DNA from: Christensenella sp. UBA1242
Lineage (GTDB): Bacteria; Bacillota; Clostridia; Christensenellales; UBA1242
Length of the DNA stretch: 22,632 nt
Assembly (NCBI GenBank): GCA_002308915.1
Contig: DBWI01000032.1
Coordinates: forward strand, 1-22,632
Direction of reading: 5' to 3'
In this document: positions 15,586 through 22,632 of the stretch, one piece after another
Layout: each line of letters starts with the position of its first letter
Position numbering within the stretch: position 1 is the first letter of the stretch
Notes under the pieces: generated by a model
Told to the model about the DNA's origin: nothing
Database searches by the model: none
What the model saw: only the letters and a program-made list of their open reading frames with translations
Position numbers and translations under genes: made by a program

Positions 15586-15612
15586 AAAAAACAGGCAGTT
15601 ATATGCCTATTT
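15586..15612 (-). terminator. Intra-operon terminator-like hairpin between khpA and rimM
   Basis: On the minus strand 15604-15612 pairs with 15589-15597 (AGGCA/TGCCT core, extended by one G-U and three A-U pairs) around a six-base loop, and the 3' arm merges into a run of six T (15586-15591). It overlaps the khpA TAG stop and lies just before the rimM ribosome binding site. It could reduce transcription into rimM-trmD. Confidence 0.6.
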
Positions 15613-15840
15613 ATTGTTTATTTTTACATTGTATCTAATTTTTTCTTTGGCTGACACAGACTTTACAATTGCTCTTATACTTTGAGCAATTCTGCCATTT
15701 TTGCCAATTACTTTACCAATATCATCTTCGGCAACATTAACAATTATGTTAATATCACTTCCATCACGTTCTGATTTGATTTCTACGGCGTCTTGGTTGT
15801 CAACTAAACATCTTACAATGTATCCAACTAATTCTTCCAT
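15607..15840 (-). CDS. khpA: KhpA (YlqC), KH-domain RNA-binding protein
   Basis: A 77-residue single KH domain protein; in other Bacillota KhpA pairs with KhpB as a global RNA chaperone. The start MEELVGYIVRCLVDNQDAV and the RNA-binding GxxG loop GKVIGKNGRIAQSIRAI are clear. The ATG at 15840 has AAGGAG five bases upstream; an earlier in-frame start at 15873 would overlap rpsP and adds an unrelated 11-residue tail, so it was not chosen. Confidence 0.93.
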   Translation of the reverse strand: MEELVGYIVRCLVDNQDAVEIKSERDGSDINIIVNVAEDDIGKVIGKNGRIAQSIRAIVKSVSAKEKIRYNVKINNK

Positions 15841-15859
15841 AAATTCTCCTTCCTGTGAC

Positions 15860-16111
15860 TTATTTTCTTTCAATTACGCCACTTTTAACAAGTAATTCTT
15901 TGGCAGTTTCTGTTGGTTGAGCACCATTAGCAAGCCATTTTGCAGCTTTTTCATTGTCAATTTTAACTTCTGCTGGATTTGTGAGTGGATTGTATGTTCC
16001 AAGAACCTCAACAAATTTTCCATCTCTTGGTGATCTTGAATCTGCAACAACTACTCTATAGAAAGGTGCCTTTTTGTCGCCAAGTCTTGTTAATCTAATT
16101 TTTAATGCCAT
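15860..16111 (-). CDS. rpsP: 30S ribosomal protein S16
   Basis: S16 (83 residues) with the standard beginning [37 protein letters not shown] and [13 protein letters not shown] precedes the ATG. The gene follows ffh across a 46-base gap holding only an AU hairpin, and leads into khpA. Confidence 0.98.
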   Translation of the reverse strand: MALKIRLTRLGDKKAPFYRVVVADSRSPRDGKFVEVLGTYNPLTNPAEVKIDNEKAAKWLANGAQPTETAKELLVKSGVIERK

Positions 16112-16135
16112 TTTTATTTTCTCCTTTTTGTTTTT

Positions 16136-16156
16136 ATATATTAATTTTTAATATAT
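16136..16156. other. AT-only hairpin between ffh and rpsP
   Basis: ATATATTAA and TTAATATAT form a perfect 9-bp stem around three T. On the minus strand it is followed by A residues rather than T, so it is not an intrinsic terminator; an RNA processing or stability element is possible. Confidence 0.45.
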
Positions 16157-16157
16157 C

Positions 16158-17471
16158 CTAAAATAATCTTCCAAAGCCACGTTTGTTTTTCATTTGTTTC
16201 ATCATTTCTTTGGATTGTTCGAATTGCTTAATTAGTGCATTAACATCTTGAATTGTTGTTCCACTTCCTGTTGCAATTCTTTTTCTTTGACTTCCTTTGA
16301 TTAACTCTGGATGAAGTCTTTCCTTTTTTGTCATACTTTGAATTATCGCTTTATTCTTTTTGAGTGCATTTTCATCAACTGTTGCACCCTTTAGTTTTTG
16401 ACTTAAACCAGGTATCATTTGGATTAAATCGTTTATGTTGCCCATTTTGTTAATTCTTTCTAGTTGGCTTAAGTAATCTTCAAAAGTGAACGAATTTTCA
16501 CGGAATGTTTTTTCCATTTGTTTCATTTCTTCTTCTGTGACTGCTTCTTGTGCTTTTTCTATTAAACTAAGGACATCACCCATTCCCAAAATTCTTGAAG
16601 CTATTCTGTCTGGATAGAATGGTTCTATGTCGCCAATCTTTTCGCCTATACCAGAAAATTTGATTGGCTTGCCTGTGATTGCCTTAATTGAAAGTGCTGC
16701 ACCACCACGAGTATCACCATCAAGTTTTGTGATGATTACACCTGTGACATCTAAGTCATTGTTGAAACTTTCGGCAACAGTAACTGCATCTTGACCTGTC
16801 ATTGCATCAACAGTAAGTAAAATTTCTGTTGGATTTACTTCTTTTTTGATGTTTTTGAGTTCTGTCATTAGTTCTTCGTTGATGTGAAGACGGCCTGCAG
16901 TATCAATAATAACAGTGTCAAAACCTTGCTTAAGTGCAAATTCTACAGCTTCTTTTGCTGTTTTTACAGGATTTTGAGTGCCTTTTTCAAAAACTTCTAC
17001 TTTGGCTTGACTGCCAACAACTTTTAATTGATTGATTGCAGCTGGTCTATAGATATCACAAGCTACAAGAAGTGGACGCTTGCCAGACTTTTTGAGATAT
17101 GCACCAAGTTTGGCACACATTGTTGTTTTTCCGGCACCTTGAAGTCCACACATCATTATAATTGTTGGTGGTTTTGAAGCTACTGCAAGTTTTTGATTTT
17201 GGCTGCTCATTAACGCAACTAATTCTTCATTTACAATTTTGATAACTTGTTGCCCTGGAGTCAAACTTTTGAGAACTTTGTCCCCAACGGCTTTTTCGGA
17301 AACAGACTTTACAAAATCTTTTACAACAAGATAGTTTACATCAGCTTCCAAAAGAGCAAGCTTAACTTCTCTCATTGCTTCTTTGATTTCTAGCTCTGTA
17401 AGTTTTCCGCGTTTTGTAAGTTTTGAAAATATGTGCGACATCTTTTCGCTTAAACTTCCAAACAATGCCAT
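16158..17471 (-). CDS. ffh: Ffh, signal recognition particle GTPase (SRP54)
   Basis: Binds signal sequences of nascent membrane proteins and pairs with FtsY. Its 437 residues show the N domain (1-95), G1 GLQGAGKTT (109-117), DTAGR (190-194), TKLDGD (248-253) and GEKIGDIEPFYPDR. The methionine-rich M domain (about 300-437) has the RNA-binding RKRIATGSGT motif. It ends TAG. Its ATG overlaps the ylxM stop by one base. The SRP RNA gene is not in this window. Confidence 0.98.
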   Translation of the reverse strand: MALFGSLSEKMSHIFSKLTKRGKLTELEIKEAMREVKLALLEADVNYLVVKDFVKSVSEKAVGDKVLKSLTPGQQVIKIVNEELVALMSSQNQKLAVASKPPTIIMMCGLQGAGKTTMCAKLGAYLKKSGKRPLLVACDIYRPAAINQLKVVGSQAKVEVFEKGTQNPVKTAKEAVEFALKQGFDTVIIDTAGRLHINEELMTELKNIKKEVNPTEILLTVDAMTGQDAVTVAESFNNDLDVTGVIITKLDGDTRGGAALSIKAITGKPIKFSGIGEKIGDIEPFYPDRIASRILGMGDVLSLIEKAQEAVTEEEMKQMEKTFRENSFTFEDYLSQLERINKMGNINDLIQMIPGLSQKLKGATVDENALKKNKAIIQSMTKKERLHPELIKGSQRKRIATGSGTTIQDVNALIKQFEQSKEMMKQMKNKRGFGRLF

Positions 17472-17776
17472 TACATTTCCTCCAATAATTGCTTAATTTT
17501 TGCTTTGCAACTAGCGTCATCAAGATTGCAAGCATCTTTTAGTTGTTGTTTTAGACTACACAAATTTAGCTTTTGTTCGTAATAATTGAGTTTTTGCTTT
17601 GCCTTGTTTATTGCGTCCAAAACTGCGCTACGGCTAATCCCATAATTTTCCGCAATTTCACCAAGCGACATGTCATTTAGAATAAAATCACAAAGCATTT
17701 GTTTTTGCTTTTGACTAAGTAATTCGCCATAAACATCTATTAGTAAACCAACCTTTACATTTTCTTCTAAACTCAT
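17471..17776 (-). CDS. ylxM: YlxM, SRP-associated helix-turn-helix protein
   Basis: A 101-residue all-helical protein resembling a sigma-factor region 4. It has the sequence LLSQKQKQMLCDFILNDMSL followed by GEIAENYGISRSAVLDAINKA, a clear helix-turn-helix. YlxM homologues bind SRP components and stimulate Ffh-FtsY. The ATG at 17776 sits after AGGTGATT, complementary to the 16S end; a GTG at 17782 overlaps that site and was rejected. It heads the nine-gene operon. Confidence 0.93.
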   Translation of the reverse strand: MSLEENVKVGLLIDVYGELLSQKQKQMLCDFILNDMSLGEIAENYGISRSAVLDAINKAKQKLNYYEQKLNLCSLKQQLKDACNLDDASCKAKIKQLLEEM

Positions 17777-17787
17777 AATCACCTGTC

Positions 17788-17838
17788 AAGTAAAATTACT
17801 TTACAGTTAAATATATCATACACTTTTTATTTTGGCAA
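17788..17838 (-). promoter_or_regulatory. Promoter and palindromic leader of the ylxM-yraN operon
   Basis: TTGCCA (17833-17838) and TATATT (17810-17815) are 17 bases apart on the minus strand. Between the -10 and the ribosome binding site lies a perfect 14-bp palindrome, AAGTAAAATTACTT (17788-17801), covering the start region. Confidence 0.7.
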
Positions 17839-17852
17839 GTGTTTATTTGAAA

Positions 17853-17875
17853 AATATTATAAAAGTTTTAATATT
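17853..17875 (-). terminator. AT-rich terminator-like hairpin at the end of hemW
   Basis: AATATT...AAAA (17853-17864, with a two-base bulge) pairs with TTTTAATATT (17866-17875); the tail on the minus strand is a short T run. The stem includes the last hemW codons and stop. Confidence 0.35.
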
Positions 17876-18969
17876 ATTTGATTAGTTACTCCAAACTTGT
17901 CTTCACAAACTCTTATGTAATCTTCATCTTCTGTGATAAAGTGATTATCCCTTAGATTGTCTATTATCTCTTTTTTGTCATCATAGTTATAACCATAGTT
18001 TTTGAGTGTGTGTTTGTTTACTCCATTTTGAGTTCTAAGTCCAAGCATGATTAATTCTTCAATTATTTCTTCATTAGACAAATTCTCTTTTTGATAGTTG
18101 AAATCAAAATTTAGATATTCATCCATTACACTCGTGTTGCTATACCTTGCACCACAAACAAAAGAATGGGCTGCAAGACCAAAACCATAGTACTCTGTCA
18201 TTTGCCAATAACCTTGATTGTGCTTACACTCGAAGCCTTGCAAACTGAAATTTGAAATTTCGTACCTATGGTAATTTTTCTTTTTTAAGTACCCTACCAT
18301 TTTGTTGTACATGTAAACACATTTGTCTTCTGTTGGCACTTTAACTTTTTTGTCTTCAATAAGTTTTGTGAGCTTTGTTCCACTCTCGTTAATTAGCATA
18401 TATGCAGAAATGTGAGTTACTCCCAATTTGATAATTTGGCTTAAATTTGACTTAAGTGAAAAATAACTTTGATTTGGTATTCCAATTAAAAAATCGGCAT
18501 TTATGTTAGAAAAACCACACATTTTTGCTAATTTTATGGCATTTTTTGCTTGTTTTTTGTTATGACGTCTTCCAATTTGCTTAAGTTGTTTGTTGTTTAA
18601 TGTTTGAACTCCAAAGCTAATTCTGTTAACCCCACAACTCTTGTATGCAAATAATTTTTGTTCCGTTATTGAACATGGATTGCACTCGATTGAAATTTCC
18701 GCATCACTCTTTATGATGTAATTTTCTTTGATTGCAAGTAAAATTTTTTGAATGTATTTTTCATCAACGCTACTTGGAGTACCGCCACCAATATAGATTG
18801 ATGACACTTCAAAATTCTTGTTTGAGTTAAATTTTATTTCTTCCAGTAACTTTTCAAAATATTTTGTTCTTATTTCTTGTGGATAATTTGCCGAGCAAAA
18901 ATTACAGTAATAACACTTACTGTCACAAAAAGGAATATGAACATATATCATTTTGTTAATCATTGTCAT
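17857..18969 (-). CDS. hemW: HemW, heme chaperone / radical SAM protein
   Basis: Radical SAM protein (370 residues), once annotated as coproporphyrinogen oxidase HemN; HemW family members insert heme into target enzymes. The cluster motif CDSKCYYC gives Cys15, Cys19 and Cys22, with Cys25 three residues on. GGGTPSS (61-67) binds SAM, and the HemW-specific heme-binding motif HNQGYW (250-255) is intact. The N-terminus is uncertain: ATGs at 18969 and 18963 lie in the end of lepA, and one at 18951 follows the lepA stop; none has a strong ribosome binding site, so expression is coupled to lepA. Confidence 0.93.
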   Translation of the reverse strand: MTMINKMIYVHIPFCDSKCYYCNFCSANYPQEIRTKYFEKLLEEIKFNSNKNFEVSSIYIGGGTPSSVDEKYIQKILLAIKENYIIKSDAEISIECNPCSITEQKLFAYKSCGVNRISFGVQTLNNKQLKQIGRRHNKKQAKNAIKLAKMCGFSNINADFLIGIPNQSYFSLKSNLSQIIKLGVTHISAYMLINESGTKLTKLIEDKKVKVPTEDKCVYMYNKMVGYLKKKNYHRYEISNFSLQGFECKHNQGYWQMTEYYGFGLAAHSFVCGARYSNTSVMDEYLNFDFNYQKENLSNEEIIEELIMLGLRTQNGVNKHTLKNYGYNYDDKKEIIDNLRDNHFITEDEDYIRVCEDKFGVTNQIILKLL

Positions 18970-20764
18970 CAGTTTTTAGTATGCTAATAAATGCTTCACT
19001 TGGAAGTTCAACTGAACCAAATTGACGCATACGTTTTTTGCCTGCTTTTTGTTTTTCGAGTAGTTTTCTCTTACGAGAAATATCGCCACCATAACACTTT
19101 GCAAGAACATCTTTACGCATTGCACTAACTGTCTCTCTTGCAATAATCTTTCCACCAATACATGCTTGGATTGGAACTTCAAACAATTGTCTTGGAATTA
19201 CTTTTTTAAGTTTTTCGGCTATCTGTCTGCCACGAGTGTATGCCTTGTCTTTGTGAACAATTAAACTTAGTGCATCACAAGTTTCGCCATTGAGCATTAA
19301 ATCTAGTTTTACAAGGTCACTTGGCATAAATCCATATATTTCGTAGTCAAGGCTTGCATAACCACGAGTACGAGATTTGAGTGCATCAAAAAAGTCATAT
19401 ATCATTTCACCAAGTGGCATTTTGTATTCCATAACTACCCTGGTTTTTTCAATATATTGCATATCAATATATTCACCACGTTTTTCTTGGCATAATTCCA
19501 TTATTGCTCCAACATATTCTGGTGGAGTGTAAACATGAAGTTTTATCATTGGTTCTTCAATACGCTCTATTTCACTAACTTTTGGAAGCATACTTGGATT
19601 GCTCACTTCAAGCATTTCGCCATCTGTTTTGAAAACATGATAACTAACACTTGGTGCAGTTGTTATTATATCCAAATTGAATTCACGCTCTAGTCTTTCT
19701 GTAATTATTTCCATATGAAGTAAGCCCAAAAAGCCACATCTAAAGCCAAATCCAAGAGCGATTGATGTTTCTGGAGTAAAATTGAGCGATGCATCATTGA
19801 GTTTTAACTTTTCAAGTGCATCTTTTAGGTCACCATATCTATTCCCATCGACTGGGAAAATTCCACTAAACACAACTGGCTGTACTTCTTTGTAGCCAGG
19901 AAGAGCATGCTCACATGGATTTTCTGCATTTGTGATTGTGTCACCAACTTTTGTGTCTGACAAGTTCTTTATGCTGGCACAAATATAGCCAACATCACCA
20001 ACTTGCAACATATCAACTTGTTTCATTGATGGAGTAAATACACCAACTTCTGTGACATCATATACTTTGCCTGTTGTCATCATTTTGATTTTGTCACCAA
20101 TTTTTACACTTCCATCAACAATTCTAACAAAAGATATTGCACCCTTAAAATTATCATAACAACTATCAAATATAAGTGCTTTGAGTGGTTTTTGTACATC
20201 ACCTTTGGGTGCTGGAATACACTCAACAATTTGTTTGAGTACATCATCTATGTTTATGTTATCTTTTGCAGAAATACATGGACACTCATCTGCTGGAAGT
20301 CCAATAATATCTTCAATTTCTTTTTTACATTTTTCTATATCTGCACTTGGTAAGTCAATTTTGTTGATAACTGGCAATATTTCCAAGTTGTTATCAAGTG
20401 CCAAATATGTGTTTGCTATTGTTTGTGCTTCAACACCTTGAGAAGCATCAACAATTAGTATTGCCCCTTCACATGCAGCCAAAGAACGTGACACTTCATA
20501 AGTAAAGTCAACATGTCCTGGTGTGTCAATTAAGTTAAGTATATATTCTTCGCCATTATAGTTATAGAACATTCTTGTTGGGGTTAACTTGATTGTAATT
20601 CCCCTTTCTCTTTCTAGATCCATGCTATCCAAGAGTTGTTCACTCATGTCACGCTTTGAAACCGTTCCCGTATTCTCTATAAGACGATCTGCAAGTGTGC
20701 TTTTCCCATGGTCAATGTGCGCTATTATACAAAAATTTCTTATCTTTGATTGCCTTAAATTCAT
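18956..20764 (-). CDS. lepA: LepA (EF4), ribosome-associated GTPase
   Basis: Translation factor paralogous to EF-G, active at initiation or in back-translocation. The 602-residue protein starts [21 protein letters not shown]1 is AHIDHGKST (15-23), G3 DTPGH (80-84) and G4 NKID (134-137). The LepA-specific C-terminus [20 protein letters not shown] and [12 protein letters not shown] is present. The frame is open to 20839, but the ATG at 20764 follows CGGAG by five bases and gives the family N-terminus; the extra 25 codons overlap the promoter at 20789-20817. Confidence 0.97.
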   Translation of the reverse strand: MNLRQSKIRNFCIIAHIDHGKSTLADRLIENTGTVSKRDMSEQLLDSMDLERERGITIKLTPTRMFYNYNGEEYILNLIDTPGHVDFTYEVSRSLAACEGAILIVDASQGVEAQTIANTYLALDNNLEILPVINKIDLPSADIEKCKKEIEDIIGLPADECPCISAKDNINIDDVLKQIVECIPAPKGDVQKPLKALIFDSCYDNFKGAISFVRIVDGSVKIGDKIKMMTTGKVYDVTEVGVFTPSMKQVDMLQVGDVGYICASIKNLSDTKVGDTITNAENPCEHALPGYKEVQPVVFSGIFPVDGNRYGDLKDALEKLKLNDASLNFTPETSIALGFGFRCGFLGLLHMEIITERLEREFNLDIITTAPSVSYHVFKTDGEMLEVSNPSMLPKVSEIERIEEPMIKLHVYTPPEYVGAIMELCQEKRGEYIDMQYIEKTRVVMEYKMPLGEMIYDFFDALKSRTRGYASLDYEIYGFMPSDLVKLDLMLNGETCDALSLIVHKDKAYTRGRQIAEKLKKVIPRQLFEVPIQACIGGKIIARETVSAMRKDVLAKCYGGDISRKRKLLEKQKAGKKRMRQFGSVELPSEAFISILKTDDND

Positions 20765-20788
20765 TACTACTCCGTTAATTCTAGGTTT

Positions 20789-20817
20789 AGTATATATAAT
20801 ATTACTAAAATAAGCAA
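20789..20817 (-). promoter_or_regulatory. Promoter of lepA-hemW
   Basis: TTGCTT (20812-20817) and TATACT (20789-20794) are 17 bases apart on the minus strand, leaving a leader of about 20 bases before lepA. Confidence 0.65.
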
Positions 20818-20845
20818 ATAAAAGACTTAAAATTGACAAAAATTG

Positions 20846-20875
20846 TGGACATAATATGCCAAATTATGGTATATT
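20846..20875 (+). promoter_or_regulatory. Promoter of the phosphodiesterase gene
   Basis: TGGACA (20846-20851) is 18 bases from TATATT (20870-20875), which is preceded by TGG (extended -10). The spacer and -10 contain an imperfect dyad, ATATGCC (20854-20860) with GGTATAT (20868-20874). The lepA promoter points the opposite way about 30 bases to the left. Confidence 0.55.
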
Positions 20876-20892
20876 ATAACAAAGGATTTTTT

Positions 20893-21621
20893 ATGGATAT
20901 TTTTAAATCATGGCTAGTTGAAAGATGTATTGCACATAGAGGACTTCATAATGATGAATTCCCAGAAAACTCTATTGGTGCTTTTAAGAACGCAGTTGAT
21001 AATGGTTACCCTATTGAACTTGATGTTCATTTGGTTTCCGATGGAACATTGGTCGTGTTCCACGACGATATTTTGGCAAGAGCAACAGGAAAAGATGGCT
21101 ATGTTGCCAACCTTACAAAAGATGTTCTTGGTGAATACAAATTGTTTGGAACAGAATATACAATCCCAACATTTGAAGAAGTACTAAAATTGGTTAATGG
21201 ACAAGTACCAATTTTGATTGAAATCAAAAATACAGGTAAAGTTGGCGACCTTGAAAGTACACTTCTTAAAATGTTGAATGAATATGACGGCGAATTTGCA
21301 ATTGAATCATTTAACCCATATGTTCTTGAATGGTTCAAAAAGAATGCTCCAAACATTGTTCGTGGTCAACTTTCTGGATACTTTAAAGGTGAAAAACTAA
21401 GTTTTGTTAAAAAATATGCACTAAAAAGAATGATGCTAAACAAAAAAGTTGCATGCCCTGACTTTATTGCATACGAATCAAAAACACTTCCAAATAGGTT
21501 TGTTAAAAAATATAAACAACTTCCACTTATTGCCTGGACTGTTAGAAGTCAAGAAGAATATTTGAAAGTAGTAAAATATTGCGATAATGTTATATTCGAA
21601 AACTTCGAACCAAAAATATAA
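20893..21621 (+). CDS. Glycerophosphodiester phosphodiesterase
   Basis: TIM-barrel enzyme that splits glycerophosphodiesters into an alcohol and glycerol 3-phosphate. From the ATG at 20893 it has 242 residues. Catalytic features are AHRG (His15, Arg16), PENS (Glu25, Asn26), ELDV (Glu42, Asp44) and VVFHDD (His57), then LIEIKN and the C-terminal IAWTV and IFEN. There is no signal peptide or membrane segment, so it is probably cytoplasmic. AAAGGA six bases upstream sets the start; the frame is open 20 codons further but those overlap the promoter. It is divergent from lepA and a single-gene unit. Confidence 0.93.
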   Translation: MDIFKSWLVERCIAHRGLHNDEFPENSIGAFKNAVDNGYPIELDVHLVSDGTLVVFHDDILARATGKDGYVANLTKDVLGEYKLFGTEYTIPTFEEVLKLVNGQVPILIEIKNTGKVGDLESTLLKMLNEYDGEFAIESFNPYVLEWFKKNAPNIVRGQLSGYFKGEKLSFVKKYALKRMMLNKKVACPDFIAYESKTLPNRFVKKYKQLPLIAWTVRSQEEYLKVVKYCDNVIFENFEPKI

Positions 21622-21748
21622 AAACAAAAAAATAGCGACGAATTTCGTTGTTTCTGCACAACGTTCCCCACATAATCACTTACCTATGTAAGCTCAAATG
21701 TGTGGACATTGTGCGAGCCTAGAACTTCATTCGCTATTTTTTGTTTTT
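21620..21748. repeat. Long rod-like inverted repeat between convergent genes
   Basis: Outer arms 21620-21638 and 21731-21748 pair over 18 bp with one bulged A; GAA (21640-21642) and TTC (21726-21728) may add three more. Inside, after an unpaired bubble (about 13 and 11 bases), GCACAA (21656-21661) pairs with TTGTGC (21709-21714). Next, 21665-21673 pairs with 21698-21706 with one mismatch, and CTTAC-CTAT-GTAAG (21679-21692) caps the rod. Both strands leave the outer stem into T-rich tracts, so it can end both flanking genes. It is far longer than the other terminators here and may be a structured RNA or small palindromic element. Confidence 0.7.
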
Positions 21749-21799
21749 GTTTTAGTATGTTATATATTAGTAACTTGATAAATTTTTATTATAAGCCAT

Positions 21800-22632
21800 T
21801 TAATTCTTAACAATTTTTTTTCTTTTCTTAAAATAAATAAAGTAAAATATAACAACAAAAATTAATACCAATCCACCAAGAACTAAACCTACTATTGTTA
21901 TAATTTTTACATTTATGTCTTTAACGTTAATTTCAAAGTGTTGAACAATTTGTTTATTAAAAGTTGTTGTTATACTAATTAAATAACTGCCTTCATCTTC
22001 TATAATAAAATTAAAGCCTACATCATTATAATAAACATCAACGATATCACCCGTTGCACTTCTAATTTCAAAAATCAAACTATTATCTGGTAAATCTAAA
22101 TTATCACAAACTTTATTAATATTTTCTGTTTTAATTGTAATAGTTTCTTTAGTATAATAGTTTTCGTTTGGAAATAATTCTTTAAAATCATCTTCTGATA
22201 ATACTCCTATAAAAACATTTACTAAAAATGTTTTTGTAATTCTTCGAGTATTGCCGGCATCATCAGTTGCTGAAAACTCGACAGAATATTCTCCTGCTTC
22301 CATAATAATATATTCAAATTTACTCTCTTGCCCTGAAAGATTGTTTGTTAAAATCGTATTATTTGTATTATTTTTTACAACAATCTTTATATCTCTATTG
22401 GATATAGAAGTTGTGTAATTGTCTGTTATAGTTATTTTTGAAATATCAATAGACAGTTTTGAACCAATTCTCATTGTCGTTGGTATAATATCATCAGAAA
22501 GTTCAATATTTGGAGCAATAATATCACCAGCTATTATTGTAAATGTTTTTACAGTTGAATTCTTATTTACATCTTTATCACAAACAGTATATTTTATGGT
22601 ATATTTTTCATTATATCTCAAAGTAACTTTTC
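21800..22632 (-). CDS. C-terminal part of a surface protein with Ig-like repeats and a membrane anchor
   Basis: The frame is open to the right edge of the window, so the start is outside; a TTG at 22621 is only an internal codon. About 277 residues are visible. They contain the end of one Ig-like/cadherin-like repeat (KYTIKYTVCDKDVNKNST) and a full one starting 'DIIAPNIELSDD' and ending in 'AGEYSVEFSATDDAGNTRR'. A further extracellular region follows (FKELFPNENYY, GSYLISITTT), then one transmembrane helix (IITIVGLVLGGLVLIFVVIF) and a basic KKRKK tail. This is the layout of large cell-surface adhesin-like proteins in gut Bacillota. Ligand unknown. The codon use is AT-rich like its neighbours. 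Confidence 0.75.
   Translation of the reverse strand, partial: KVTLRYNEKYTIKYTVCDKDVNKNSTVKTFTIIAGDIIAPNIELSDDIIPTTMRIGSKLSIDISKITITDNYTTSISNRDIKIVVKNNTNNTILTNNLSGQESKFEYIIMEAGEYSVEFSATDDAGNTRRITKTFLVNVFIGVLSEDDFKELFPNENYYTKETITIKTENINKVCDNLDLPDNSLIFEIRSATGDIVDVYYNDVGFNFIIEDEGSYLISITTTFNKQIVQHFEINVKDINVKIITIVGLVLGGLVLIFVVIFYFIYFKKRKKIVKN

Noticed and set aside
18976..19182. 68-residue minus-strand frame inside lepA
   Set aside because: Out-of-frame product within a fully conserved LepA C-terminus; not a gene.
20765..20839. N-terminal extension of LepA to 20839
   Set aside because: The extra codons overlap a good promoter, have no ribosome binding site and are absent from the family; the ATG at 20764 follows CGGAG.
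20845..20852. GTGGACA words at 2932, 20845 and 21702 as a dispersed repeat
   Set aside because: Only seven to nine shared bases, which is expected by chance in 22 kb of biased sequence.
20833..20892. Upstream start of the phosphodiesterase at 20833
   Set aside because: It would cover the extended -10 promoter and lacks a ribosome binding site; AAAGGA points to 20893.
1..22632. CRISPR array, insertion sequence, prophage or integron
   Set aside because: No regularly spaced repeats, transposase, integrase or recombinase frames were found on either strand.

Overview
The window is AT-rich chromosomal DNA from a low-GC Gram-positive bacterium, most likely an uncultured Clostridia-type member of the Bacillota. 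The evidence is the gene set and order (ylxM-ffh-rpsP-khpA-rimM-trmD-rbgA-rnhB, comM-dprA-topA-trmFO-hslVU, ruvX next to a DUF1292 gene), strong AGGAGG-type ribosome binding sites, and sigma-A-like promoters. TGA is used as a stop (rimM, in an ATGA overlap with trmD) and Trp is encoded by TGG, so the standard bacterial code applies. Nearly all other stops are TAA. Species cannot be told from the sequence.

Layout, left to right. Positions 1-92 hold the 5' half of a minus-strand tRNA-Val(TAC) and its promoter. Positions 141-958 hold ruvX and a DUF1292 gene, with their own promoter and terminator. Positions 965-1211 hold a 58-residue YtxH-like membrane protein, whose ribosome binding site lies inside the 3' arm of a terminator-type hairpin. 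Positions 1223-2862 hold iscS and an IscU-like scaffold gene lacking two of the three ligand cysteines. Positions 2806-3168 are a gene-poor gap, followed by an isolated plus-strand winged-helix gene of unknown function. Positions 3503-11723 are one long minus-strand operon, comM-dprA-topA-trmFO-hslV-hslU-trxA, where xerC and codY of the Bacillus arrangement are absent and thioredoxin closes the operon. Next come a small lipoprotein gene (11827-12012) and rplS as a single-gene unit with its own promoter and a structured leader. Positions 12620-17838 are the ribosome/SRP/tRNA-modification operon ylxM-ffh-rpsP-khpA-rimM-trmD-rbgA-rnhB-yraN, with an internal terminator-like hairpin between khpA and rimM. 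Positions 17857-20817 are lepA-hemW. Positions 20846-21621 hold a divergent glycerophosphodiester phosphodiesterase gene. Positions 21620-21748 form a long branched-rod inverted repeat between convergent genes. The right edge cuts a surface-anchored protein with Ig-like repeats.

Most of the window is conserved core information processing: translation factors and modification (LepA, TrmD, TrmFO, RimM, RbgA, S16, L19), protein targeting (YlxM/Ffh), DNA handling (TopA, DprA, ComM, RNase HII, RuvX, YraN), proteolysis (HslVU), redox and Fe-S supply (thioredoxin, IscS/IscU-like). I found no CRISPR array, insertion sequence or prophage. No clear new multi-gene system is present. The best leads are the degenerate IscU partner of IscS, the hairpin-embedded ribosome binding site at 1170-1211, the rod-like element at 21620-21748, the relocated rplS with a leader, and the orphan winged-helix gene.
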